The notes under the pieces were generated by a model, which was given only the letters and a program-made list of their open reading frames with translations, was not told where the DNA came from and did no database searches. Positions 52,339 to 61,524 of a stretch of 64,000 bases of DNA are shown piece by piece. Numbering within the stretch: the stretch's first letter is position 1; each line of letters starts with the position of its first letter. The DNA lies in contig DASPIW010000030.1 in assembly GCA_035628915.1 (NCBI GenBank), positions 1 to 64,000 on the forward strand, in the 5' to 3' direction. The translations under genes were made by a program, and so were the position numbers. This DNA is from JARBUG01 sp035628915. GTDB lineage: Bacteria; Bacillota; Sulfobacillia; Symbiobacteriales; Symbiobacteriaceae.

Positions 52339-53466
52339 CTAGCCCGCCTGCCCGGGGGCCGCGGCCTGGTCCGCCAGGGCCTTCTCAAGGGCAGCCAGGA
52401 ATCGCCGGTTCTGCTCCTCGGTGCCCACCGTGACCCGGAGCCAGCCGGGCATCGCAAAGGTGCGCCCCGGGCGGACGATCACACCCTGCTGCATCAGCGC
52501 CTGGAACATGGCCCCGTCGTCGCCGGGCACCCGGACCATGAAGAAGTTCGCGGCGGACGGAATATGGGGCAGACCCAGCCGCGACACGCCGGCGTACAGC
52601 ATCTGCAAGCCCAAGGTGTTGACCGCCCGGCTCCGGTCCACATGGTCACGGTCGGAGATGGCCGCCAGGGCCGCTGCCTGCGCCACGATGCTCACGTTGA
52701 ACGGCTCCCGCACTCGCCGGAGGGCAGCAACCACGGATGGCTCGCCAATGCCGTAGCCAACCCGCAGGCCGGCCAGCCCGAAAATCTTGGAGAAACTGCG
52801 GAGCACGAGCACGTTCCTGCCGGCCTTCACGTAATCCAGGCCGTCAATATGTCCGGGACCGGCGGCGTACTCGAAATAGGCCTCGTCGAGCACAACCAGC
52901 ACGCTGGGCGGAACGGCTGCCAGGAAGGCGTCCATCTCTGCCTTTGTGACGGTGGTGCCGGTTGGATTATTGGGGTTGCAGACGAACACAACCTTGGTCC
53001 GGGGTGTAACCGCCGCCGCCATCGCGGGCAGGTCGTGGCGGTACTGCGCGTCCACCGGGACGACCACGGGCGTGGCGCCGCCGAGGTGGGTGATGATCTC
53101 GTACATGATGAACGACGGGTCCGCGTAGACGACTTCATCGCCCGGCGTCAGGAAGGCCTCGGCAATCAACCGCAGCACCGTGCTCGACCCGGCGCCGAAC
53201 ACCACCTGCTCTGCCGTCACGTCCAGGGCCTGCGCCAGCTTCTCCTTGAGCCGGAAGTTCGCGCCGTCAGGGTACAGGTGGCATTCCAGCATGGCCTGCC
53301 CCATGGCCGACACTGCCCGGGGCGAGGGGCCCAGGGGGTTCTCGTTCGAGGCCAGCTTCACAATGTCGGTGAGTCCCAGTTCCCGCTGCACTTCTTCGAT
53401 CGGCTTGCCTTGCGCGTAGGGACGGATTTTGCGAATGGACTCCCGGCTTGTTTCAGGTAAGCTCAC
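52339..53466 (-). CDS. hisC: histidinol-phosphate aminotransferase
   Basis: About 375 residues, fold type I class II aminotransferase. HisC marks are KLASNENPLGPSPRA, VVFGAGSSTVLRLIAEAFL, VFVCNPNNPTGT, the SFSKIFGLAGLRVGYGIG block with the PLP Lys, and the C-terminal VRPGRTFAMPGWLRVTVGT. It transfers an amino group to imidazole-acetol phosphate in histidine synthesis; some homologues also act on aromatic amino acids. GTG 53466 has GAAGG 7 bases upstream. ATG 53484 is an alternative with a weaker ribosome site. Confidence 0.9.
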   Translation of the reverse strand: MSLPETSRESIRKIRPYAQGKPIEEVQRELGLTDIVKLASNENPLGPSPRAVSAMGQAMLECHLYPDGANFRLKEKLAQALDVTAEQVVFGAGSSTVLRLIAEAFLTPGDEVVYADPSFIMYEIITHLGGATPVVVPVDAQYRHDLPAMAAAVTPRTKVVFVCNPNNPTGTTVTKAEMDAFLAAVPPSVLVVLDEAYFEYAAGPGHIDGLDYVKAGRNVLVLRSFSKIFGLAGLRVGYGIGEPSVVAALRRVREPFNVSIVAQAAALAAISDRDHVDRSRAVNTLGLQMLYAGVSRLGLPHIPSAANFFMVRVPGDDGAMFQALMQQGVIVRPGRTFAMPGWLRVTVGTEEQNRRFLAALEKALADQAAAPGQAG

Positions 53467-53484
53467 GTGTACGCCTTCTTTCAT

Positions 53485-53774
53485 GTCGTGGTAAGGCCTA
53501 TCGGCTGATCCTTTACTACTGATGTGCGTTAATGCGATTATGTTTTAACGGGTTAAAGGTTGGGGCTTTACTAGAGAGGTCGCGAGAACGTAAGATATCT
53601 AATATTACACCTCATCCACCGGACATTTTCCATACCTGATTGATTGAAATACGACCGGATTTCCCTCCAGCCCTCCTTACCGGCAAAGGGAAACCAGCTT
53701 CGTCCACAAGTGTGGCGCCTTGATGGGTGCTGCTTAGATAGAAAGCACGTTTCATTACAGAGGAGGGGCTACCC
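53485..53774. other. long leader region upstream of the second Liv operon
   Basis: About 290 bases without a gene, less GC-rich than the surroundings (for example AAGATATCTAATATTACACC near 53590). It should carry the divergent promoters of hisC and livK. I find no T-box signature (AGGGTGG...), no known riboswitch core and no strong terminator. GAGGAGGGG at 53761-53769 is the livK ribosome site. Confidence 0.4.
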
Positions 53775-54938
53775 ATGTTTCAGAACAAGCTCCGCAAGGT
53801 TCTGGCAGTCTCCGTGTTGATGGCTGTGATGGCCGGGTGCAGCAGCAGCAAACCGGCAGCCGAAACCGCCCCGGCAGCGACCCCGGCCAAGGAGCCCATT
53901 AAAATCGGTGTGGTGACCTCGCTCACCGGCGCCAATGCCGCCACCGGCGTCCAGGTCTCGACCGGCGCCAAGCTGGCGATCAAGGAATGGAACGCCAAGG
54001 GCGGCATTCAGGGCCAGCAGATCGAGGTGCTGGTCGAAGACGACCAGAGCAACCCCACCGGCGCCACCAACGCATTTAACAAGATCGCGGCCGCCAAGCC
54101 GGCGGGCATGGTGCTGCCGACCTTCGCCCCGTTCGTTATGGCGCTTGAACCGGCGGTCCGGCAGCTCGGCGTGCCGTCGCTGACTTCCGCCACCGGCGTT
54201 GCCATTACCAAACAGGGCAACCCGTGGTTCTTCCGGACCCGCACCAACGACGAAATCATGGGCAAAATCGCGGCGAACTTCGCGGCCGATGAACTGAAGA
54301 CCAAGAAGCCCGGCCTCCTGTACGCCAACAACGACTACGGCAAGGGCGGCTTCGGCGTGATCAAGGCCACCCTCGAGGCGAAGGGCATCCCCCTGGCAGC
54401 TACCGAGACCTTTAACCAGGGCGACAAGGACATGACCGCCCAGCTTCTGAACCTCAAGAAGGCCGGCGTCGACCTGATCATCGTCTGGTCGATTCCCGCC
54501 GACTCCGCCACCATCGCCGTCCAGCAGAAGCAGCTGGGCCTGGGTGTTCAGATCCTGGGCAGCCCCGGCTGGGGCACCAAGGAGTTCTTCGATCTGGCCA
54601 AGGGCGCCGCAGACGGCCAATATGGCCTGGTTGACTACGCCGGCGGCTCCACCGATCGGATCAAGGCCTGGGAAAAGGCTGTCGACGAGAACTTCAAGGG
54701 CATTCCCGCCAGCTTCGTGACCGGCGCCGCCTACGATGGCACGAACATCATGCTGAGCGCCATGAACAAGGTCGGCACCGACCCCGCCAAGGTCCGGGAA
54801 GCGATGGCGGCCACCCAGAACTACGACGGCATCATCGGCAGCTTCTCCTTCGATAAGGAAGGCAATGGCCTCCGGCAGGCGGTTATCTTCAAGATTGAGA
54901 ACAACGCGATCAAGGTCGTCAAGACCATGAAGGAATAG
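53775..54938 (+). CDS. livK: Liv-type amino-acid-binding lipoprotein, second system
   Basis: 387 residues. Lipobox VMAGC (Cys22), Ala/Pro linker, then a type I binding fold opening IKIGVVTSLTGANAATGVQ and containing LYANNDYGKGGFG. It supplies ligand to the LivHMGF proteins encoded next. It is only distantly similar to the binding protein in the hydroxyproline operon, so its ligand may differ. Confidence 0.92.
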   Translation: MFQNKLRKVLAVSVLMAVMAGCSSSKPAAETAPAATPAKEPIKIGVVTSLTGANAATGVQVSTGAKLAIKEWNAKGGIQGQQIEVLVEDDQSNPTGATNAFNKIAAAKPAGMVLPTFAPFVMALEPAVRQLGVPSLTSATGVAITKQGNPWFFRTRTNDEIMGKIAANFAADELKTKKPGLLYANNDYGKGGFGVIKATLEAKGIPLAATETFNQGDKDMTAQLLNLKKAGVDLIIVWSIPADSATIAVQQKQLGLGVQILGSPGWGTKEFFDLAKGAADGQYGLVDYAGGSTDRIKAWEKAVDENFKGIPASFVTGAAYDGTNIMLSAMNKVGTDPAKVREAMAATQNYDGIIGSFSFDKEGNGLRQAVIFKIENNAIKVVKTMKE

Positions 54939-54951
54939 ATACAAACGGATT

Positions 54952-54980
54952 GGGGGCGAGCGGCAGCCCGCCCCCTTTTC
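54952..54980 (+). terminator. intercistronic attenuator hairpin after livK
   Basis: GGGGGCG / CGCCCCC with a 10-base loop, followed by TTTTCC. It separates the binding-protein gene from livH as in the other Liv operon. Confidence 0.65.
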
Positions 54981-54999
54981 CTACGGGGGAGGCACCGCT

Positions 55000-55872
55000 G
55001 TGCAGTTCAGTCTGCAGTTACTGATGGCCGGGCTGGCCATGGGCGCCATCTACGGATTGGTGGCACTTGGTTTCGTGTTGTTGGTGAACGCGGTCAACAT
55101 CATCAACTTTGCGCAGGGCGAGTTTGTCATGCTGGGCGCGTTTCTCGCTTACACGTTCGGCACCACACTGCACCTGCCGTACTGGGCTACACTGATTGGC
55201 GTTCTCCTCGCCGCGGCGGTCATCGGCATCCTCTTTGAGCGGACGGCCTACTTCCCGCTGCGGGGCCGGGAGCCCAGCACTTTTCTCGTCTCCACCCTGG
55301 GCGTGTCGGTGCTGCTGCGCAACGTGGCGCAGCAAATCTGGGGGCCCATCCCGTTCGCCTACACCGAGCCGTTCGGCCAGCAGGTCGTCAAAATCGGTGA
55401 CGTGACGCTGGTGCCCCAGCATCTCCTGATTATCGTCGCGATGGGCCTGCTGGTCGGGCTCCTTTACTGGTTCCTGTTCCGCACCCGCCTCGGCACGATG
55501 ATGCGCGCCGCCTCCCAGGACCGGGTCGGGGCGCAGGTCATCGGCATTCAGGTCAACGTCATCGGGCTGATCACGTTTGTCATTGCCGCAGCCTCCGGCG
55601 CCCTTGCCGGCGTGCTGGTGGCGCCCGTCTTCTTCGTCAACACCGAAATGGGCTTCGGCGTCGGGCTCAAGGCGTTCATCGCGACCATTATCGGCGGGTG
55701 GGGGAGCGTGCCGGGCGCGATTGCAGGCGGCCTGGTGCTGGGTGTGGTCGAAGTGCTGGCGTCAGCCTACAACTCCACCTTCAAGGACCTGTTTGCCTTC
55801 GGCCTCCTGATTCTGTTCCTGATCGTCCTGCCGAGGGGAATCTTCGGCGAAAAGATTGCCGAAAAGGCGTAG
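55000..55872 (+). CDS. livH: Liv-type ABC transporter permease LivH, second system
   Basis: 290 residues, about eight membrane segments. Hallmarks are GAIYGLVALGFVLLVNAVNIINFAQGEFVMLGA near the start (about 15-48) and the coupling segment MRAASQDRVGAQVIGIQ. GTG start with GGGGGAGG upstream. Second gene of a tightly packed livKHMGF operon. Confidence 0.92.
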   Translation: MQFSLQLLMAGLAMGAIYGLVALGFVLLVNAVNIINFAQGEFVMLGAFLAYTFGTTLHLPYWATLIGVLLAAAVIGILFERTAYFPLRGREPSTFLVSTLGVSVLLRNVAQQIWGPIPFAYTEPFGQQVVKIGDVTLVPQHLLIIVAMGLLVGLLYWFLFRTRLGTMMRAASQDRVGAQVIGIQVNVIGLITFVIAAASGALAGVLVAPVFFVNTEMGFGVGLKAFIATIIGGWGSVPGAIAGGLVLGVVEVLASAYNSTFKDLFAFGLLILFLIVLPRGIFGEKIAEKA

Positions 55873-55883
55873 GAGGGCTTGCC

Positions 55884-56858
55884 TTGGACCGCCGTACAAC
55901 GCTGGGGTTTGCCGGGGCGCTCCTCGCCCTGCTGGTGCTGCCGAACCTGGTCAGCGCCGGCTACGGCCTGCAGCTTCTAAACATGGCCCTGATTTTCGCG
56001 ATCCTCACCCTGGGCTTTTTCTCGCTGTTCGGCCTGACGGGCATCTTCGCCGTCAGCCAGGTCGCCTTCTGGGGGCTGGGCGCCTACGCGCACGCCATTT
56101 TGACCACCCAGTACCACTGGCCGTTCTTCGGGGGTCTGGCCGGCGCCCTGGCCGTCACCGCGGTGGCGGGCCTCTTCCTGGGCCTGCCCACCCTGAAGCT
56201 GCGCAACCAGTACCTGACCATGGCGACCATCGGCTTCGCCGAAGCGGTGCGCATTGCCGCGAACAACTTTGACAGCCTGACCGGCGGACCCAACGGCATC
56301 AACCGGATTCCGCCCCCCTCCCTGGGTCCGCTGGTCTTGGATACACAAATCGGGAAGTACTATTTCAGCCTGGTCTTCCTGGTGCTCCTGGTGGCCGGGC
56401 TCTGGCGGCTGCAGCATTCGCGGCTCGGCCGGGCCATGCAGTCCGTCCGTGATGACGAACTGGCCGCCGAAGCGATGGGCGTGCATGTTACGCGCATCAA
56501 GGTCCTGGCGTTCGTGCTCTCCGCGCTGGCTGGCGGCGTCGCCGGGAGCCTGTATGCCAGCTTGAACGCCTTCATCAGCCCGGACGCCTTTACCCTGGGC
56601 ATTACCATTCAGGTTACGGCGATGCTGCTCATCGGCGGACGCTCCTCCATCGCGGGGGCAGTGGCCGGCGCCTTCCTGCTCACGTATCTGCCCGAGTGGC
56701 TCCGCAGCCTCAAGGACTGGTACATGGCTATCTACGGGGCGGGGCTGCTGCTGATCCTGATTGTGCTGCCCGAAGGGCTGGCGGGCGGCGCCCGGCGGCT
56801 CGCCGAGCGGCTGAAGCGGCCCGCAGCCGGGCCTGCGGCAGGAGGTGGCGCGCGATGA
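55884..56858 (+). CDS. livM: Liv-type ABC transporter permease LivM, second system
   Basis: 324 residues, about nine membrane segments. LivM features are LKLRNQYLTMATIGFAEAVRIA and the coupling helix MQSVRDDELAAEAMGVH. The TTG start at 55884 is supported by AGGAGGG 7 bases upstream, and the longer open frame overlaps livH. Its stop overlaps the livG start (ATGA). Confidence 0.9.
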   Translation: MDRRTTLGFAGALLALLVLPNLVSAGYGLQLLNMALIFAILTLGFFSLFGLTGIFAVSQVAFWGLGAYAHAILTTQYHWPFFGGLAGALAVTAVAGLFLGLPTLKLRNQYLTMATIGFAEAVRIAANNFDSLTGGPNGINRIPPPSLGPLVLDTQIGKYYFSLVFLVLLVAGLWRLQHSRLGRAMQSVRDDELAAEAMGVHVTRIKVLAFVLSALAGGVAGSLYASLNAFISPDAFTLGITIQVTAMLLIGGRSSIAGAVAGAFLLTYLPEWLRSLKDWYMAIYGAGLLLILIVLPEGLAGGARRLAERLKRPAAGPAAGGGAR

Positions 56859-57617
56859 TGCTTCGCACCGTCGGTCTGACAAAAGCGTTCGGCGGCCTGA
56901 CCGCCGTTTCCGACCTGGACCTGCAGGTGGCGCCCGGCGAAATCCATGGGCTGATCGGGCCGAACGGGTCCGGCAAAACCACCACGCTCAATCTCATCAG
57001 CGGCCTGTACACCCCGGACAAGGGCGAAATCCTCCTGGACGGCGCGCCCATCGCCCGGCGGCGCCCGTCGTATTGCACCGGGCAGGGGCTGGCCCGCACG
57101 TTCCAGAACATCCGCCTCTTCCCCCGGCTTTCGGTGCTGGACAACGTGGCCATGGCCCGCCACGCCCGGACCCGCGCCAATCTGCTGGAGATCCTCATCG
57201 GCACACCGGCGCAGCGGCAGGAGGAGAAGTCGATCCGGGCCGCCGCCGAGGCGGCGCTGGAGCTGGTCGGGCTGAGCCACCGGGCGAACGACCGGCCCAC
57301 GGACCTGCCGTACGGCGCCCAGCGCCTGCTTGAGATCGCCCGCGCCATGGCGACGGACCCCAAGCTGCTCCTGCTCGACGAGCCGGCGGCCGGCATGAAC
57401 CCGACCGAAAAGCGGGAACTGCTGGCGCTGATTCAGCTCATTAACCGGGAACGGGGTATCACCGTCCTGGTGATCGATCACGACATGCACATGATCATGA
57501 CGGCCTGCCACCGGATCACCGTGCTGAACTTCGGGGCGAAGATCGCCTCGGGCTCCCCCGCCGAAGTGCGGCGCAATGGGGCCGTCATTGAGGCGTACCT
57601 GGGAAGGGGGCACCGGC

Positions 57618-57625
<8 letters not shown>
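56855..57625 (+). CDS. livG: Liv-type ABC transporter ATPase LivG, second system
   Basis: 256 residues. Walker A GPNGSGKTT, a LivG-type switch region (GQGLARTFQNIRLFPRLSVLDNVAM cut around 75-95), signature-like DLPYGAQRLLEIARAM and Walker B LLLLDEPAAGMNP. ATG 56855 overlaps the livM stop. It overlaps livF by 8 bases. Confidence 0.92.
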
Positions 57626-58337
<712 letters not shown>

Positions 58338-58347
58338 TAGCGTGGCA

Positions 58348-58530
58348 CTATCTCCCCCAGATCTGGAGCGAATCTTCCTTGGCAAACTCCTGGCGGCAGT
58401 GGGGGCAGAACAGCTTCAGGGCATTGAACTTGGGCTCAAAGAACGCCTGCTCGATATAGAACAGTCCCCCGCAGTGTGGACAGGTCACCCACACGTCACG
58501 GGGTTCCCCCTGCTTCTCAATGACGGCCAC
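58348..58530 (-). CDS. small double-CxxC zinc-ribbon protein, probable UbiD partner
   Basis: 60 residues. Two CPHC knuckles (Cys17/Cys20 and Cys42/Cys45) give a four-Cys zinc ribbon. It starts 23 bases after the ubiD-family gene with AGGAGGTG 6 bases before GTG 58530. Small Cys-rich D subunits (VdcD/BsdD) accompany UbiD-type phenolic-acid decarboxylases, and this protein has the same size class and position, though not obviously the same sequence. Its role is inferred from context. Confidence 0.65.
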   Translation of the reverse strand: MAVIEKQGEPRDVWVTCPHCGGLFYIEQAFFEPKFNALKLFCPHCRQEFAKEDSLQIWGR

Positions 58531-58553
58531 AGCGGCCACCTCCTGCAGTCGTG

Positions 58554-60005
58554 TCAGTAGGAGCCCGGGAAGCCGGAGAGTTGCTCTTTGCTCACATAGT
58601 CCTCTACTGTCACCCGGTCCCTCACCGCCGCCGGCATGCGGTTGGTCATTGCATACTGGCTGGGCAGCCCCGGCCCCAGGGGCGGCGGCATGGTGGCATC
58701 GATGCCGCCCTTTGTGCCGGTGTTGCCAGGCGCCGAGAGGCTCGGGTCGAGGGGGTAGACCGTCACGCCCTCCATGATCACCACGTCCCGGTGCCACTGG
58801 GAGCGGGTGGCCACGGCCCAGAGCACTTCCTTGTCATCAAAGATGTCTACATCTTCATCAACAACGAAGAAGTGCTTGACCCGGGCGTCAGCCGTGACAG
58901 CGGCGTGGATGGCGTCCTTACCGATGCCGGGGCGACTTTTGCGCACCTGCAGATACGCGTGGTGGCGTTTTCCCGACAGCGGCACGTGGACGTTGAGCAG
59001 TTCCGGAATTACCCGCTTCACCGTGTCGTACAGGCGCGCCTCCAGCGGGAAGTTGCCGAGGACCAGCATGTCCGCGTACCCGCAGGCGAAGTCGTGGTAG
59101 ATGGCGTCGTGCCGGTATGTGACCGCCCTGACCTCCACCACCGGGCTGGGCCGCTGTGCACCGGCGTAGCCGGTGAACTCGCCAAAGGGCCCTTCGGCCT
59201 CCCATACCTCCCGGGGCACCACGCCTTCGATCACGATCTCCGCATCGGCCGGGACCAGGAGCTTCTCCCCGAACAGGTGCGAGGGCACCAGGCGCACCGG
59301 GCTGCCGAGCAGGCCGCCGGCGGGACCCCAATGGCTCTCCGGATAGCCCAGCCGCACCATCGACCCGATCAGCACGCTGGGGTGATGCCCGATCCAGATG
59401 GCGATCGGCATATCCTCGCCGCGCTGCCACCATTTCATCATGTTGGCGAACGCGTGCGACGTGGGCGCCGGGAAGTAGCCCATCCGGTTGGGCGCTTTCG
59501 CCCAGAGACGCTGAATCGCCGAGTTGTCGACCCCCGTGTCGGGGTCATACGTGGTCACATACCCGGCTGCAATGTACGGCCCGGGATCAAGGTACTGGTG
59601 GATGGGGATGGGGAACTTCAGGACGTTAACCTGGCTCCCCTCTTCCACCACCTGCTTGACCGGAGCTGCCGGTGCGGGAATGATCACCGGATCGATCCGC
59701 TGGGAGACACGCTTCGCATACTCCATGGCGACCCGCCGTGGATGGATGCCCAGGGCCTCGGCGATCAGGTCGCGGGAAGCGGTCAGGTTCGCGGCGACAC
59801 GGAACGGGCTGGGGGTGCCGTCTACCCGCATGGCGTTCTCGGCGAGAATCACCGGATAACGGTTCTGCTTGGAGAGCTGGACCTGGAGATTGGTCAGGTC
59901 GTACTCCATGGAGAGCGGCTTGTCAATCTTCAGAAGCGCCTCGGGGTGTTTGCTCTCCATCTCGTGCAAAAACGAGTGCAGATCATGGACCTGTTGGCCG
60001 GCCAA
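58554..60005 (-). CDS. ubiD: UbiD-family prenyl-FMN-dependent decarboxylase
   Basis: 483 residues. UbiD features are GYVTTYDPDTGVDNSAIQRLW cut near residue 150-170 (metal and prFMN region with Arg), GLLGSPVRLVPS, and the catalytic Glu pair in AEGPFGEFTGY. It adds or removes a carboxyl group on an aromatic or alpha,beta-unsaturated acid using prenylated FMN. The UbiX prenyltransferase is not in the window. The start is TTG 60005, with AGGAGGG upstream. It lies between a solitary Liv-type binding protein and a zinc-ribbon protein in one operon. Confidence 0.92.
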   Translation of the reverse strand: MAGQQVHDLHSFLHEMESKHPEALLKIDKPLSMEYDLTNLQVQLSKQNRYPVILAENAMRVDGTPSPFRVAANLTASRDLIAEALGIHPRRVAMEYAKRVSQRIDPVIIPAPAAPVKQVVEEGSQVNVLKFPIPIHQYLDPGPYIAAGYVTTYDPDTGVDNSAIQRLWAKAPNRMGYFPAPTSHAFANMMKWWQRGEDMPIAIWIGHHPSVLIGSMVRLGYPESHWGPAGGLLGSPVRLVPSHLFGEKLLVPADAEIVIEGVVPREVWEAEGPFGEFTGYAGAQRPSPVVEVRAVTYRHDAIYHDFACGYADMLVLGNFPLEARLYDTVKRVIPELLNVHVPLSGKRHHAYLQVRKSRPGIGKDAIHAAVTADARVKHFFVVDEDVDIFDDKEVLWAVATRSQWHRDVVIMEGVTVYPLDPSLSAPGNTGTKGGIDATMPPPLGPGLPSQYAMTNRMPAAVRDRVTVEDYVSKEQLSGFPGSY

Positions 60006-60060
60006 AGGTTTCCCTCCTATTACACGACGCCTCGGGCGGCGGTAATTAACCAGCCCGGTA

Positions 60061-60095
60061 GGGCGATTTCGCCGTATGGTACGGCGGAATCGCCC
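60061..60095 (-). other. intercistronic hairpin between binding-protein and ubiD genes
   Basis: GGGCGATTTCGCCGT pairs with ACGGCGGAATCGCCC with one mismatch around a 5-base loop. There is no U-run. A third case of a hairpin after a Liv-type binding-protein gene in this window. Confidence 0.5.
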
Positions 60096-60122
60096 TTCAC
60101 CACTCCTTGACGTGCGCCGGTA

Positions 60123-61385
60123 TTACTTGGACGTGTCGACAACCGTCCACTTGCCGCCCTTGCCCAGGACGACATACCACTGCTTGTCCCCGTCACCGTC
60201 TTTGTTGAGGCCGACACGGCCCCCGACACCGGCGAAGTTGTTGAGGCCTGCTACGTAATTCCGGATCTTCTCACGGTCGGCCTCCAGGTCCTTCGGGTCG
60301 TTGGTGACGCCGCTCTTGAGGATCGCTTCGACATAGATCTTGATGATTTCGTAGATGCTGGCGTCGAACATGTTGGGCTCGGTGCCCGCCGGCAGGTTCC
60401 CGAACTCCTTCAGCGCCGCCGTCGCCCGCTTGGTGAAGTCCGGCGCGTTCCCCTCTTCCATGCCCACGAAGTAGGTGGCGGCGGCAACGATCGGAATCTC
60501 GGGCGAAGTCTCCAAGATTGCGGACGAGATCACCGTCGCGCCGCTGTAGACCGGCTTGTTGAAGCCCTGGCGTTTCATCTCGCGCAGGATTGTGGAAGCG
60601 CCGTTGTAAAAGGCGCCGATGATGACGCCGTCCGGGTTGAGGTTCTTCAGCTTCGTCACCTGGGCGGTCACGTCGACATCGGTGGTCGAAAAGGTGATGG
60701 GATCGTCCTCGTTCAGGATCTTGACGCCCAACTGCTTCAAGGGCCCCGGCAGAACCGTCTTTCCCAGAGAGGTGCCGACCGCATCCTTGGCGTCGTAGAC
60801 GATCGCCACCGTCTTGATGTTGAAGGTGTTGACGAAATACGGGGCGCTCTTTGCGGTGTAGACCCCCTCATCCACCGTGTTGCGGAAGGCCCAGGGCCGG
60901 TTCCTGGCGGAGACGCCGGGCTTGGAAGAGTTCTGCGCCATGGCCACGATCTTCTGCTGGTTAGCGACCGGGAAGGCCACCTCGGCCTCGGAGGAGAGCG
61001 CCGGGCCAGCGATGGCCAGCACCTTGTCGTCGGAGGCGAGCTTGCGGATGCCGCTCGCAGCCTGGTCGGGCTTCGCCGCGCTATCGAAAATGATGATGCG
61101 CAGCGGCTTCCCGTCGACGCCGCCCTTGTCGTTGATCTCCTTCTCGACCATCTTCAGGATGGCGGTGTTGGTCTTGCCCCACTCGGCCACGGGACCGCTG
61201 CTGGGCACGATCGCGCCGAGCCTGACCTCGGTTCCGGCGAGCTTGCTGGCGGGTGCCTTGGGTGCTTCGCCGGACGTCTTGGGAGTCTCTGCGGGCTTTG
61301 CGGGGGCTGTGGTGGAACTGTTGCAAGCGGAAAGCAGTAGGCCGCTAGCGATGAGGATTGCCGCGAATCGCTTCACTGGCTGCAT
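60123..61385 (-). CDS. solitary Liv-type substrate-binding lipoprotein
   Basis: 420 residues from ATG 61385 (GGGAGGGTG upstream). Lipobox LLSAC (Cys21), an Ala/Pro/Thr linker and a type I binding fold (VRLGAIVPSSGPVAEWGKTN, LRIIIFDSAAKPDQAASGIRK cut). There are no permease or ATPase genes next to it in this operon. It may feed the LivHMGF system that converges from 53775, or act as a ligand sensor. Its companions (UbiD, alcohol dehydrogenase, aldehyde oxidoreductase) suggest an aromatic or carboxylic acid ligand rather than an amino acid. Confidence 0.85.
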   Translation of the reverse strand: MQPVKRFAAILIASGLLLSACNSSTTAPAKPAETPKTSGEAPKAPASKLAGTEVRLGAIVPSSGPVAEWGKTNTAILKMVEKEINDKGGVDGKPLRIIIFDSAAKPDQAASGIRKLASDDKVLAIAGPALSSEAEVAFPVANQQKIVAMAQNSSKPGVSARNRPWAFRNTVDEGVYTAKSAPYFVNTFNIKTVAIVYDAKDAVGTSLGKTVLPGPLKQLGVKILNEDDPITFSTTDVDVTAQVTKLKNLNPDGVIIGAFYNGASTILREMKRQGFNKPVYSGATVISSAILETSPEIPIVAAATYFVGMEEGNAPDFTKRATAALKEFGNLPAGTEPNMFDASIYEIIKIYVEAILKSGVTNDPKDLEADREKIRNYVAGLNNFAGVGGRVGLNKDGDGDKQWYVVLGKGGKWTVVDTSK

Positions 61386-61524
61386 CGTGTAGACACCCTC
61401 CCTAGATATCGCCTGGTGTAGTATGTTTCCAACGCTCGGGGCAACGGGTCGTTCCTGATACCCCCACTTCTCCATCCCATCGTGCTCCTTAAGCCGCACC
61501 CCCTTTTCCATCTGCCGGAACCTC

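Noticed and set aside
53700..53745. Sigma-54 promoter near TGGCGC in the second Liv leader
   Set aside because: The -24-like GG is not followed by GC at the required 10-base spacing.
53485..53774. T-box or known riboswitch upstream of the second livK
   Set aside because: No T-box core, no anti-terminator/terminator pair and no familiar riboswitch core were found by eye.
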